From: Salinimicrobium sediminilitoris
Lineage (GTDB): Bacteria; Bacteroidota; Bacteroidia; Flavobacteriales; Flavobacteriaceae
Direction of reading: 5' to 3'
Assembly: GCF_020866905.1 (NCBI RefSeq)
Contig: NZ_JAIVCC010000013.1
Span: 186,001-250,000 of the forward strand
DNA: 64,000 nucleotides
Shown here piece by piece: positions 1 through 8,177 of this stretch. The notes beneath the pieces are model-generated. The model searched no databases. It was not told where the DNA came from and saw only the letters and a list, made by a program, of their open reading frames with translations. Numbering within the stretch: position 1 is the first letter of the stretch; each line of letters opens with the position of its first letter. A program made the translations under genes and the position numbers.

Positions 1-642
1 TCAAAGAACAACGGCAGCATCTTCAGGTATGCCCCGCACGAGAATACTATTCTGAATGCCATTTACGTGCAGCTGGAAGAATCAACAGAACCGGACAAAA
101 AAGAGCTGCAGGATTTCATCAAAAGCATCACCCATTCCACCGGTGGCAGCGCCGAAAAATGGAAGGGCGATCGTGATATGATAGACCTGTGGGACCTGGT
201 TAAGCAGTATTATTACGATCCGCACACCAAAGGCTCAAATTCCATTAAAGCTGTTCTGCCCGCGGTGCTCAACTCCTCCCCTTTTCTACAGGAAAAATAT
301 TCCCGTCCGCTAAGTGATAACGGGATCAGCTCTAAAAATTTCGATCCCTCACATCACTGGCTGCAGTTCAAAGACGGGCAACCGCTGAGTCCGTACAAGA
401 TGTTACCTGCTTTGTTCGAGGACTGGAGCGAGGAAGAGCTGGACGCCACGGTTTCTGAAATGGAATCTATAGCCGATGGTGGCGCGGCCCTTACCGCCTA
501 TGGGAAATTGCAGTACACCGATATGCCCCTTGAAGAGCGCCTGGAGTTAAAGAATTCCCTGCTGAAGTACTGCGAACTGGACACTTTGGCCATGGTGATG
601 ATCGTGGAGTTTTTTAAGGAGCAGATCAAAAATCTAAAATAG
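1..642 (+). CDS. DUF2779 domain protein, C-terminal part (5' end outside window)
   Basis: The reading frame is open from base 1, so this is the 3' part of a longer gene; the GTG at 67 is not a credible start. The visible part holds Y-A-P-H-E-N-T-I-L near its beginning and ends with Y-C-E-L-D-T-L-A-M-V near residue 200. Both are typical of the C-terminal DUF2779 region, which resembles a DnaQ-like 3'-5' exonuclease fold (the late Y-C-x-x-D and the early H-E-N fit an exonuclease active site). Family proteins are usually about 500 residues, so more than half lies upstream. Cellular role is not established; a nuclease role is inference. An AT-rich non-coding stretch follows. Confidence 0.75.
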   Translation, partial: SKNNGSIFRYAPHENTILNAIYVQLEESTEPDKKELQDFIKSITHSTGGSAEKWKGDRDMIDLWDLVKQYYYDPHTKGSNSIKAVLPAVLNSSPFLQEKYSRPLSDNGISSKNFDPSHHWLQFKDGQPLSPYKMLPALFEDWSEEELDATVSEMESIADGGAALTAYGKLQYTDMPLEERLELKNSLLKYCELDTLAMVMIVEFFKEQIKNLK

Positions 643-1088
643 AAACTAATTAAACTGTATCCTCGAAAATGACCAATTCCCGAATTCCCTCCGGCCTATC
701 GAAAATTGATCGTAAAATTTGAAATGAGAGGGCGTAAAATTTTCTGCTGTTTGAGCGAAACGAATTATTCTTTCTAAAACTAACTATTCTCGCGAGTTCA
801 GAAAATTTAGATCTCGAATGAAAAATTTAGATCGATTTTCATAAGCCTGGATTTTTTGGTTCTTTTTCATCAATGGAAATCGAAGATTCACGAATTCCAA
901 AAGAAAATAGAAAACAATGAGTAAAAAGAACAGAAGTTTCAAATATTACCTGTTGCATCTCCTGTTGATAAATAAGTAAATTCAATGCCATCAACTAATA
1001 GCGCTTTTAATTTTAAAGGAGGTGATTAAGCTCCGCGACGGCTTTTGTCGCAGCCTTGTTTTACCTTTAAGCAAATAAAAGCCTAAAC
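643..1088. other. 446-bp intergenic region, AT-rich with short repeats
   Basis: No credible gene is visible. The sequence AAAATTTAGATC occurs twice about 22 bp apart (near 805 and 827). A small hairpin, GCGAC/GTCGC, lies at 1035-1051, just upstream of the DUF1643 gene. The only reading frame with a conventional start is the short one at 917, about 15 codons, which I do not support as a gene. Confidence 0.5.
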
Positions 1089-1685
1089 ATGCAGAAACAA
1101 ATGATCTGTCACCCCGAGAACCACCCCGACCTCCGCTACCTCCTGGCCAAAAAGGGCAAAAACAACCTGCTTGTGGTGGGGCTGAATCCCAGTAGGGCCG
1201 ATGCTGAAAATTCCGATCCTACCATGAGGAATATTGACAGGATTGCCGGCAACAATGGCTACGACGGCTGGCTGCTGGTTAATTTGTATCCAAAGCGCAA
1301 ACCAAATCCTGCAGACCTTGAACTGAAAGAAGAAACCGAGATCTTCTGGTATAACCTCCACCTTATAAAACACCTGCTGGACAGAGATCAATTCAAAATA
1401 AAAGATGCATGGCTGGCATGGGGCGACGGAGTTGACAATTTGAACCGGCCGTACCTGAAACAGGCTGCCGGTTATCTCTATAGGAATCTGCTGCTTCACG
1501 ACCTCAACTACTTTAGCATAGGTCGCACGGGAAAAGCCAATCCGCGGCATCCTTCGCCGCAGTCTGTGAATTGTCATGTAGGGCGGCTGGAAGAAATTGA
1601 GCTTCTAAAATTCGATTTTAGGCACTACGTGAGGAATATCAAGCTGGAGCCGGAGATAAAGATCAACGGGCTTAAATTCGATTGA
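1089..1685 (+). CDS. DUF1643 domain protein (UDG-superfamily-like)
   Basis: A 198-residue protein. Near residues 25-37 it has L-L-V-V-G-L-N-P-S followed by R-A-D-A, the DUF1643 hallmark. Near the C-terminus it has N-P-R-H-P-S-P, which resembles the HPSP active-site loop of uracil-DNA glycosylases. The start ATG at 1089 lies just before the conserved region. DUF1643 proteins are often encoded near mobile or defence genes; their substrate is not known to me. A type I restriction operon starts about 1.3 kb downstream, and a second protein with a G-I-N-P-G loop lies on the far side of that island (13955). A glycosylase-like fold is inference from motifs; enzymatic activity is not shown. Confidence 0.8.
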   Translation: MQKQMICHPENHPDLRYLLAKKGKNNLLVVGLNPSRADAENSDPTMRNIDRIAGNNGYDGWLLVNLYPKRKPNPADLELKEETEIFWYNLHLIKHLLDRDQFKIKDAWLAWGDGVDNLNRPYLKQAAGYLYRNLLLHDLNYFSIGRTGKANPRHPSPQSVNCHVGRLEEIELLKFDFRHYVRNIKLEPEIKINGLKFD

Positions 1686-1783
1686 AAAATGGCTGACTTA
1701 AATCCTCCATTACGGGAAACCGTAAGGCTCTTTGTATTTAAAGTCATAATTTCACATTTAATTAACAATTAACCAATATCTCA

Positions 1784-2629
1784 ATGAAAATTACCAAGGC
1801 CATCTTTGCTATTCTATCAGTAAGTTTTTTAACCTCATGCGCATCAACCAATTTCTACCAGGTATATAAGGCAGAACATTCAGGAGATTTAACTAAAAAA
1901 GATAATTCTCTCGTCTACGAAGATGAAAATGCCCGGGTTCTCTATAACCTCTGGGGTGAAGGTGGAAATGTCGGTTTCCAATTCCACAACAAAACAGAAG
2001 AGCCCATTTTTCTTCATCTTAACAGAAGCTATTTTATTTTAAACCAGGTTGCTCATGATTATTATTTGGACAGGGTAGTAACCTATACAAATAGCTCAGA
2101 AGTTTCTGCATCTAAGGGTTCATATTCAGGAGCTTCAGTAACAGGATTCAATTTCCTCAATCTTCTACAAACGAATCAGGTAGCTAATAGCGGAACAGTC
2201 GGCACTAAATCTTCCTCAGGTAAATCTGTGTCTTACCAGGATGCGGAAATTGTTGTAATTCCACCGGGAACTTCAAAATTTGTTATGGAATACACCATAA
2301 ATGAGGCTGTTCTAAGAAATTGCGATCTGTATTTATATCCTAAAAAGAGACAAATTGAAACCGTAAGGTATTCGGCAGCAAATTCTCCGCTGGAATTTAG
2401 TAACAGAATCGCCTATACAGTGGGACAAAATTCTCAGTTAAGGGAATTTGAAAACAAATTTTATGTTTCTGAAATTTCCAATTATCCTGAAAAAGAATTC
2501 ACTGTAAATGAATTTGAAGAATTCTGCGGCGAGAAAAGTGCGGTAAAAAGTAAATTTTTCAAAGAAACCGCACCAGATAAATTCTTTGTCGAATATTCCA
2601 AAGGGAAAAATGATTCCCGCAAACACTAA
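1784..2629 (+). CDS. Secreted lipoprotein of unknown function
   Basis: A 281-residue protein with a hydrophobic N-terminus ending in F-L-T-S-C-A-S, a clear lipobox with Cys at residue 19, so it is probably an outer-membrane or periplasmic lipoprotein. The mature part carries short beta-rich segments such as G-N-V-G-F-Q-F-H-N-K-T and V-V-I-P-P-G-T-S-K-F, as in immunoglobulin-like folds. I do not recognise a named family with a function. The Cys-rich small gene at 2635 begins 5 bp after its stop, so the two are probably co-transcribed. Confidence 0.75.
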   Translation: MKITKAIFAILSVSFLTSCASTNFYQVYKAEHSGDLTKKDNSLVYEDENARVLYNLWGEGGNVGFQFHNKTEEPIFLHLNRSYFILNQVAHDYYLDRVVTYTNSSEVSASKGSYSGASVTGFNFLNLLQTNQVANSGTVGTKSSSGKSVSYQDAEIVVIPPGTSKFVMEYTINEAVLRNCDLYLYPKKRQIETVRYSAANSPLEFSNRIAYTVGQNSQLREFENKFYVSEISNYPEKEFTVNEFEEFCGEKSAVKSKFFKETAPDKFFVEYSKGKNDSRKH

Positions 2630-2634
2630 CCTTG

Positions 2635-2841
2635 ATGAAAAAATACATCGTTAATACTACCGCCGATTCTAACGGGGATCATGAAGTCCACGAGAACACC
2701 TGCCTCAAATTGCCGGTCTATCATAATCAAAAGGATCTTGGTTATCATTTCGGATGTCGCAGTGCAGTTCAAAAAGCGAAGGATACCTATCCAACAGCGA
2801 ACGGATGTTACCATTGTAGCAGGGTATGCCATACCTCTTAA
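2635..2841 (+). CDS. Small Cys-rich protein, possibly zinc-binding
   Basis: A 68-residue protein. I chose ATG 2635; the TTG at 2632 is directly in front of it. Three cysteines (C-Y-H-C and then C-H) cluster at the C-terminus, with two more at about 22 and 40 and several histidines, suggesting metal binding. The pattern H-E-V-H, then L-G-Y-H-F-G-C, then N-G-C-Y-H-C-S-R-V-C-H looks conserved and folded rather than random. The intergenic distance to the lipoprotein is only 5 bp, and a strong terminator follows. Function unknown. Confidence 0.65.
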   Translation: MKKYIVNTTADSNGDHEVHENTCLKLPVYHNQKDLGYHFGCRSAVQKAKDTYPTANGCYHCSRVCHTS

Positions 2842-2849
2842 GAACTACT

Positions 2850-2883
2850 GAAGGAGAAAGTCGAAACTTTCTCCTTCTTTTTT
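2850..2883 (+). terminator. Rho-independent terminator after the lipoprotein/Cys-rich operon
   Basis: A perfect 11-bp inverted repeat (GAAGGAGAAAG / CTTTCTCCTTC) with a 6-nt loop is followed directly by six T. It lies 9 bp after the stop of the Cys-rich gene and before hsdM, separating the two units. Confidence 0.85.
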
Positions 2884-3007
2884 CATGAATATCCGATTCC
2901 TGCTTCCTTTTCTTTAAGAAAATATTTAGATTTACTACCCCTACACAAATGCGTTCTCCGGCTACAAATATTTCACTGCCGGTAGAACTGCGTAAGCAAT
3001 ATTATTT

Positions 3008-4570
3008 ATGACCCAATCAAAACAACAACTGGAAAATCAGCTCTGGAACATTGCCAACACCCTGAGGGGAAAAATGGGAGCCGATGAATTCCGGGATTAT
3101 ATATTAGGCTTTATCTTTTACAAGTACCTGAGTCGTAAAATGGAGCTGCATGCCGATAAGATCCTCAAGCCCGACAATCTTAGCTTCAGGGAACTCGATG
3201 GCCATCCTCAGGAGGATCTCTATTTAGAGGCTGTCAAGGAGGATGCTTTAATGCACCTCGGTTACTTCCTAAAACCTTCTGAACTCTTCAGCGAACTAGC
3301 CCGACGTGGGAATGGCAACGGGAAAAGCAAATTCATTCTTGCCGACCTTGATAAGGTGCTGCGGAATATCGAGCAAAGCACTATGGGGAGTGAAAGTGAA
3401 GAAGATTTCGGGAACCTTTTTGAGGACCTGGATCTTACCAGCAGTAAACTCGGGAAAACTGAAGAAGCCAAAAACGAACTGATTGTAAAGGTGCTCACGC
3501 ACCTGGACCAGGTGGATTTTGACCTGGAGAATACAGAGAATGACGTTTTAGGCGATGCTTACGAATACTTGATTGGAAAATTTGCCTCGGGTGCCGGGAA
3601 GAAAGCCGGAGAATTTTATACCCCTCAACAGGTAAGTAAAGTACTGGCAAAACTGGTGACGCTTGGGAAAGACCAGGTTAAAAATGTTTATGATCCCACC
3701 TGCGGCTCGGGTTCTTTGCTGCTTCGTGTCTCAAAAGAGGCAGAAGTCGGGGCTTTTTACGGACAGGAGAGCAATCCTACCACGTACAACCTGTGCAGGA
3801 TGAATATGATCATGCACGACGTGCATTACAAGCGCTTCGACATTTATAATGAAGATACGCTTGAGAACCCGTCTCCCAATCATTTTGATGAACGCTTTGA
3901 AGCTATTGTAGCCAATCCTCCTTTCTCTGCAAAATGGAGTGCGAGTCCGTTGTTTATGAGTGACGACCGATTTGCTGCCTACGGAAAGCTTGCGCCAAAA
4001 ACTAAAGCCGATTTTGCTTTTGTGCAGCATATGGTGCACCAGCTGTCTGATACCGGAACCATGGCTTGTGTGCTGCCACACGGAGTGCTATTTAGAGGTG
4101 CGGCCGAAGGTCATATTAGAAAATACCTCATCAAGGACAAAAATTACCTGGATGCGGTGATCGGGTTACCTGCAAATATTTTCTACGGAACAGGTATTCC
4201 CACCTGTATCCTTGTTCTGAAAAAGAACCGGGAGCACCTTAAAGACGTTTTGTTCATTGACAGCAGCGAACATTACGAGAAAATAAAAACCCAGAATTAT
4301 TTGCGGGAAGAGGATGTGGAGAAGATCGTTGACACCTACAGGGAGCGCAAAACCGAAGATAAATACAGCTATGTAGCTTCCCTGGCAGAGGTTAAGGAAA
4401 ATGATTATAACCTCAACATTCCACGCTATGTAGACACTTTTGAAGAGGAAGAACCGGTAGATATTAAAGCCGTTGCTTCAGAGTTAAAAGCTCTGGAACA
4501 GGATATGAGAGCAACAGATGATGAAATATCCAATTTCTGTAACCAGTTAGGTATTGAACAACCTTTTTAA
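3008..4570 (+). CDS. hsdM: Type I restriction-modification system methyltransferase subunit HsdM
   Basis: A 520-residue N6-adenine DNA methyltransferase subunit. The N-terminal helical domain (about 5-165) begins with the typical L-W-N-I-A-N-T-L-R-G. The catalytic domain has motif I D-P-T-C-G-S-G-S at about residue 229 (S-adenosylmethionine binding) and motif IV N-P-P-F at about 303 (target adenine). G-E-F-Y-T-P-Q at about 201-207 is the usual segment before motif I. Length is normal for the family. HsdS starts 1 bp after the stop, so the two are translationally linked. HsdR lies 3.6 kb downstream, separated by an AbiF-like gene and a nuclease gene. Confidence 0.95.
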   Translation: MTQSKQQLENQLWNIANTLRGKMGADEFRDYILGFIFYKYLSRKMELHADKILKPDNLSFRELDGHPQEDLYLEAVKEDALMHLGYFLKPSELFSELARRGNGNGKSKFILADLDKVLRNIEQSTMGSESEEDFGNLFEDLDLTSSKLGKTEEAKNELIVKVLTHLDQVDFDLENTENDVLGDAYEYLIGKFASGAGKKAGEFYTPQQVSKVLAKLVTLGKDQVKNVYDPTCGSGSLLLRVSKEAEVGAFYGQESNPTTYNLCRMNMIMHDVHYKRFDIYNEDTLENPSPNHFDERFEAIVANPPFSAKWSASPLFMSDDRFAAYGKLAPKTKADFAFVQHMVHQLSDTGTMACVLPHGVLFRGAAEGHIRKYLIKDKNYLDAVIGLPANIFYGTGIPTCILVLKKNREHLKDVLFIDSSEHYEKIKTQNYLREEDVEKIVDTYRERKTEDKYSYVASLAEVKENDYNLNIPRYVDTFEEEEPVDIKAVASELKALEQDMRATDDEISNFCNQLGIEQPF

Positions 4571-4571
4571 G

Positions 4572-5756
4572 ATGAGTGAAGAAGTCATAGAAAAGAAGAA
4601 AAGGTTTATTCCAGAACTGAGATTTCAGGAGTTTCAAGAAAAATGGCGAGAAGTCCGCCTTGGAAAAATCTGTTCGAACTTTAAGAGTGGTACGAATATT
4701 ACGTCTAAAAACATTTTTGAAGAAGGTCCTTACCCTGTCTATGGAGGGAATGGGCTCCGAGGATATACTAATACATTTAGTCATGAGGGTTTGTTTTTGT
4801 TAATTGGCAGACAGGGAGCTTTATGTGGAAACATTAATAAAGTGCATGGGAAAAACTTCATTTCCGAACATGCCATTGCAGTACAAGCTGACAAAGAAAA
4901 CGACACCGAATGGTTAGCACAAAAATTAGATTATTTCGATCTCAACCGTCTGTCCGAATCCTCAGCTCAACCCGGTTTAGCTGTATCGAAATTGGAACGG
5001 TTGAAGCTGAAAATACCCTCTCTCCCAGAACAACAAAAAATCGCCTCCTTCCTCTCTGCAGTAGATAAAAAGATCCAGCAGCTCACCCGCAAAAAAACCC
5101 TTTTAGAGACCTATAAAAAAGGGGTGATGCAGAAGTTGTTTTCGCAGGAGATCAGGTTTAAAGATGAGGATGGTAAGGATTTTCCGGAGTGGGAAGAGAA
5201 ATCTTTAAAAACTCTTTTAATCAATTACCGCTTGGGAGGCAATTATACTAACACAGATAATGTCACAGCTTATCCCTTGATTAAAATGGGAAATTTGGGC
5301 AGAGGGAAAATTAACTTGAGTAAGGTTGAATACATTCCGGTAGAGGAAAAATTAGATGAAAAAGACAAACTAAAATATGGCGATTTACTTTTCAATACTA
5401 GGAATACATTAGAACTCGTAGGTAAGGTTTCCATCTGGCAAAATGAATTACCTATCGCTTATTATAATTCCAATTTAATGTATCTCAAATTTGAAAATAA
5501 CTTCTTCATGAATTATAGAATGAATTCATATGAGGGAATTAAAGCTTTAAAGAGATTTGCAACAGGTACAACTAGCGTTGCTGCAATTTACACTAAGGAT
5601 TTGTTGAAGGTAAAACTTCGAATTCCTTCACTTAGAGAACAACAAAAAATAGCAGATTTTTTATCTGCCATTGACAAAAAAACAGAAGCTGTTTCGCAGC
5701 AAATTGAGAAAACAAAGACCTTCAAAAAAGGGCTTTTACAGCAGATGTTTGTGTAA
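4572..5756 (+). CDS. hsdS: Type I restriction-modification specificity subunit HsdS
   Basis: A 394-residue specificity subunit that sets the recognition sequence of the M2S and R2M2S complexes. It has two target-recognition domains (about 15-150 and 205-345). Each is followed by a conserved helical repeat beginning L-P-E-Q-Q-K-I-A-S-F-L or L-R-E-Q-Q-K-I-A-D-F-L, which act as the spacer and dimer helices. ATG 4572 was chosen because it follows the hsdM stop by one base and starts M-S-E-E-V. The target-recognition domains are more AT-rich than hsdM, as expected of rapidly exchanged domains. Neither a frameshift nor invertible repeats were seen. Confidence 0.93.
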   Translation: MSEEVIEKKKRFIPELRFQEFQEKWREVRLGKICSNFKSGTNITSKNIFEEGPYPVYGGNGLRGYTNTFSHEGLFLLIGRQGALCGNINKVHGKNFISEHAIAVQADKENDTEWLAQKLDYFDLNRLSESSAQPGLAVSKLERLKLKIPSLPEQQKIASFLSAVDKKIQQLTRKKTLLETYKKGVMQKLFSQEIRFKDEDGKDFPEWEEKSLKTLLINYRLGGNYTNTDNVTAYPLIKMGNLGRGKINLSKVEYIPVEEKLDEKDKLKYGDLLFNTRNTLELVGKVSIWQNELPIAYYNSNLMYLKFENNFFMNYRMNSYEGIKALKRFATGTTSVAAIYTKDLLKVKLRIPSLREQQKIADFLSAIDKKTEAVSQQIEKTKTFKKGLLQQMFV

Positions 5757-5798
5757 TTCTGAGAGAAATTAATAAGATGATGAGCAAAAAAGTGAATA

Positions 5799-5834
5799 TT
5801 GACAACAAAAATAACAACAAGTGTTGTATATTTG
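5799..5834 (+). promoter_or_regulatory. Candidate Bacteroidota promoter for the AbiF-associated ncRNA
   Basis: The -7 element TATATTTG at 5827-5834 matches the Bacteroidetes consensus TAnnTTTG exactly. A TTG at 5799-5801 could be the -33 element, although the 25-nt gap is a little long. It would start transcription near 5841, at the base of the first RNA stem and well before the AbiF start. Confidence 0.5.
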
Positions 5835-5840
5835 CCATAA

Positions 5841-5945
5841 CAGTACACACCACGCTACCCATTAGAACAGCGTCCCAGGGTGTGTCTTTTGCTTTTAAGG
5901 AATAATATTTAAACCCTACATGGTGCTGCCGTGTGGGGTTTTTTA
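5841..5945 (+). ncRNA. Putative structured ncRNA upstream of AbiF (candidate RNA antitoxin)
   Basis: A non-coding stretch of about 105 nt between hsdS and abiF with two strong hairpins. Stem 1 pairs ACACACC (5845-5851) with GGTGTGT (5879-5885) and, continuing inward, ACGCT (5852-5856) with AGCGT (5869-5873). That makes 12 pairs with a 5-nt CCCAG bulge on the 3' side and a 12-nt loop. Stem 2 pairs AAACCCTACA (5911-5920) with TGTGGGGTTT (5932-5941), including one G-U pair. It runs into TTTTTT (5939-5944), so it is a plausible intrinsic terminator. The AbiF ATG follows 15 nt later. AbiF-family toxins are reported to be linked to a conserved upstream ncRNA acting as antitoxin; identity with that RNA is inference from position and structure. 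Confidence 0.65.
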
Positions 5946-5960
5946 GTTGATAAAAATTTT

Positions 5961-6917
5961 ATGTTCGAGAAAAAGGCATTTACCATACAGGAGCAAATTT
6001 CGCGGCTTAAATCCAGAGGCTTAATTATTACTCCTGAAGATGAAGCTGAGCATTACCTTTCCCACATTAGCTATTACAGGCTTGGGGAATACTGGTACGT
6101 GATGCAGGAGGACAAAGTGGAGCATACCTTTAAACCCAACAGCAAATTTGCAGATGTGATCGCTCTGTACAATTTTGACCGGGAACTCAGAATTCTTCTA
6201 TTTGATGTCATAGAAAAATTGGAAATCAGCCTCCGCACCAAAATGATCTATCATCTTTCTCACGAATTCAATGCCTGGTGGTTTCAGAACTTTGAATTGT
6301 TCCAGGACAGCAGGGCGTTGGTGAAGACTCTGGCAAACCTGGAAGAAGAAATAAGTCGTACAAAAGACATAACTATAAAGTCCCATATTAAGAAGCACAA
6401 GGATGACCTGCGGTTTCCTCCTGCCTGGAAATCTCTGGAGCAAACGAGCTTTGGAGCTTTATCAAAGCTCTACGGAAATTTAAAAAACACGGTCAAATCC
6501 AAAGATGTTATTGCAAAGGAATACGGGGCTGTAAATCATACTTACCTTCCAAGCTGGCTCCAAAGTATTTCACAGATCAGAAATTTCTGTGCTCATCATT
6601 CAAGATTATGGAATAGGAACTTACCCGGAAAACCAAAATTGTTGCCTAATCCACCTAATAGTTGGATTGTTAATGTTCCGTCTCAGGGTCAGTTTCAATT
6701 CCTATATATCCATCTATGTCTAATGAAGTATATGCTGAATTTGGTGCAGCCGGGAAATCACTTTTCTGAAAAGCTCGAAGAGTTGTTTGTAAAATATCCG
6801 AATGTTGATCCAAACGCTCTTGGCATGAAGCCGAGCTGGCAGCAAGAGCCACTTTGGTCCAAATCTGTCGATAATAAAATTAATTTAAAAGAAGGTAATG
6901 AGCCAGCCCACGATTAA
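5961..6917 (+). CDS. Abi_2 family abortive-infection protein (AbiF/AbiD-like HEPN protein)
   Basis: A 318-residue Abi_2 family protein. The N-terminus (about 6-50) has the family signature Q-I-S-R-L-K-S-R-G-L and H-I-S-Y-Y-R-L-G-E-Y-W. The segment F-D-R-E-L-R-I-L-L-F-D-V-I-E at about 72-85 is also typical. The motif R-N-F-C-A-H at 207-212 is an RxxxxH HEPN ribonuclease motif, and it is intact. ATG 5961 was preferred over GTG 5931, which lies inside the terminator-like hairpin. AbiF/AbiD proteins mediate abortive infection, and AbiF has been proposed as the ancestor of Cas13. The 3' end overlaps the nuclease gene by 20 bp, and the upstream ncRNA candidate may be its antitoxin. Toxicity and RNA cleavage here are inference. 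Confidence 0.88.
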   Translation: MFEKKAFTIQEQISRLKSRGLIITPEDEAEHYLSHISYYRLGEYWYVMQEDKVEHTFKPNSKFADVIALYNFDRELRILLFDVIEKLEISLRTKMIYHLSHEFNAWWFQNFELFQDSRALVKTLANLEEEISRTKDITIKSHIKKHKDDLRFPPAWKSLEQTSFGALSKLYGNLKNTVKSKDVIAKEYGAVNHTYLPSWLQSISQIRNFCAHHSRLWNRNLPGKPKLLPNPPNSWIVNVPSQGQFQFLYIHLCLMKYMLNLVQPGNHFSEKLEELFVKYPNVDPNALGMKPSWQQEPLWSKSVDNKINLKEGNEPAHD

Positions 6918-8175
6918 AAAACAGAAGTTGAAGCACCTACTTCAGAATACGAAAAGGATTGTTGATCACCACGAGAAAATTACAGTTGCGAAGGGGGAGC
7001 ATTTCAACCTGTTTTCGGTATTGGGAATTGAATCAAGAGAAAACAAAACTCATTCTGCCTTTTTAGCTGAATTATTAGATCCGAAAGGCAGCCATAAACA
7101 GGAGAACAAATTTTTAAATTTATTTCTTCAGGTGGTGGGAAAAGAGTTGCCGGGAGAAAATGCAGTTGAAGACTTAACCGCGAAATATATCAATACCACA
7201 AATACCTGTGTCATTACAGAATACAGCATCGGCAAACGTAATGACAAAAACAAAGAGGGTGGCAGGCTGGACATTCTGATTAGAAATGGTAATGACTGCA
7301 TATGTATTGAGAATAAAATATATGCACTCGATCAAAAAGCGCAGATTGAGCGCTACAGCAATTACAATTCTGAAAGCAACAAAGTTTTCTACTTGACCTT
7401 AAAAGGTGGAGATCCTCACCAGGACAGTAAAGGGGAATTAGAATCCGGAGAACATTTCTTCAATATCAGCTATCGGAAACATATAGTAGAGTGGCTGGAG
7501 TTGTGTCTTAGAGAGGTTCCAAATCTTACCAGCGTTAGGGAAGCTATTAATCAATATATCCTACTAATTAAAAAATTGACCAACACACTGCATATGGAAC
7601 AGGAAAAGGAATTACAGAACTTAATGGCTACTTACCTAGAGGAATCCCGATATATTGCCAGGAAATATGAGACAATGATTGAAGATTTTCAGGCCAAATT
7701 CAGGAAAGATGTAGAAGAACGGCTTAGGCAAGAATTATCAGGTTTTGAAATTGAGTATGGTAAACAGGCAATAGGGAACAAATATTCCAAGCTTTGGATA
7801 TTTAGAAAGGAATGGAGAGATTCAGGATTAAGATTTGGAATAGAACCCTTCAGTGGGAAAGGACACGGGAATGGATATCTTTTTGTAGGATTATTTAATA
7901 AACACGATTCTAAAATCATAGATCACATTCCGGATAATAAAAGGCTGAGTAGGTGGTGGAAACACACCCAACCGTTACTAACAAATGATGAAAATAGAAT
8001 CAAATTACGAGATGTTTTTTCTCTTCAAAAACTTTCAAAACCGGAAAGCAGTGAATATAAAGAATTAGTGGATTTGGTGGCTAACCAAAGCAGGAACTTC
8101 ATTATAGATTATGCTGAAAAAGTGTCTGCTTCTGTGTTAAAAGAGAATCATAAAAAACTTCAAACTGCTGAATAA
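6898..8175 (+). CDS. PD-(D/E)XK nuclease family protein (PDDEXK_4-like)
   Basis: A 425-residue protein. The N-terminal part carries H-S-A-F-L-A-E-L-L-D-P-K-G (about 60-72), followed by the nuclease core: Asp about 125 in R-L-D-I-L-I, then E-N-K at about 138-140 in C-I-E-N-K-I. This is the D-x(n)-ExK signature of the PD-(D/E)XK superfamily, closest in layout to PDDEXK_4. The C-terminal 200 residues are helical and unassigned. It overlaps the AbiF gene by 20 bp and ends 2 bp before hsdR, so it sits in one transcription unit with both. A defence nuclease role is inferred from context; the target is unknown. Confidence 0.85.
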   Translation: MSQPTIKKQKLKHLLQNTKRIVDHHEKITVAKGEHFNLFSVLGIESRENKTHSAFLAELLDPKGSHKQENKFLNLFLQVVGKELPGENAVEDLTAKYINTTNTCVITEYSIGKRNDKNKEGGRLDILIRNGNDCICIENKIYALDQKAQIERYSNYNSESNKVFYLTLKGGDPHQDSKGELESGEHFFNISYRKHIVEWLELCLREVPNLTSVREAINQYILLIKKLTNTLHMEQEKELQNLMATYLEESRYIARKYETMIEDFQAKFRKDVEERLRQELSGFEIEYGKQAIGNKYSKLWIFRKEWRDSGLRFGIEPFSGKGHGNGYLFVGLFNKHDSKIIDHIPDNKRLSRWWKHTQPLLTNDENRIKLRDVFSLQKLSKPESSEYKELVDLVANQSRNFIIDYAEKVSASVLKENHKKLQTAE

Positions 8176-8177
8176 CT

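Noticed and set aside
5961-6917. Possible Cas13 relative with CRISPR function
   Set aside because: The protein has one RxxxxH motif and about 318 residues, with no CRISPR array or cas1/cas2 nearby. It is an Abi_2 protein, not Cas13.
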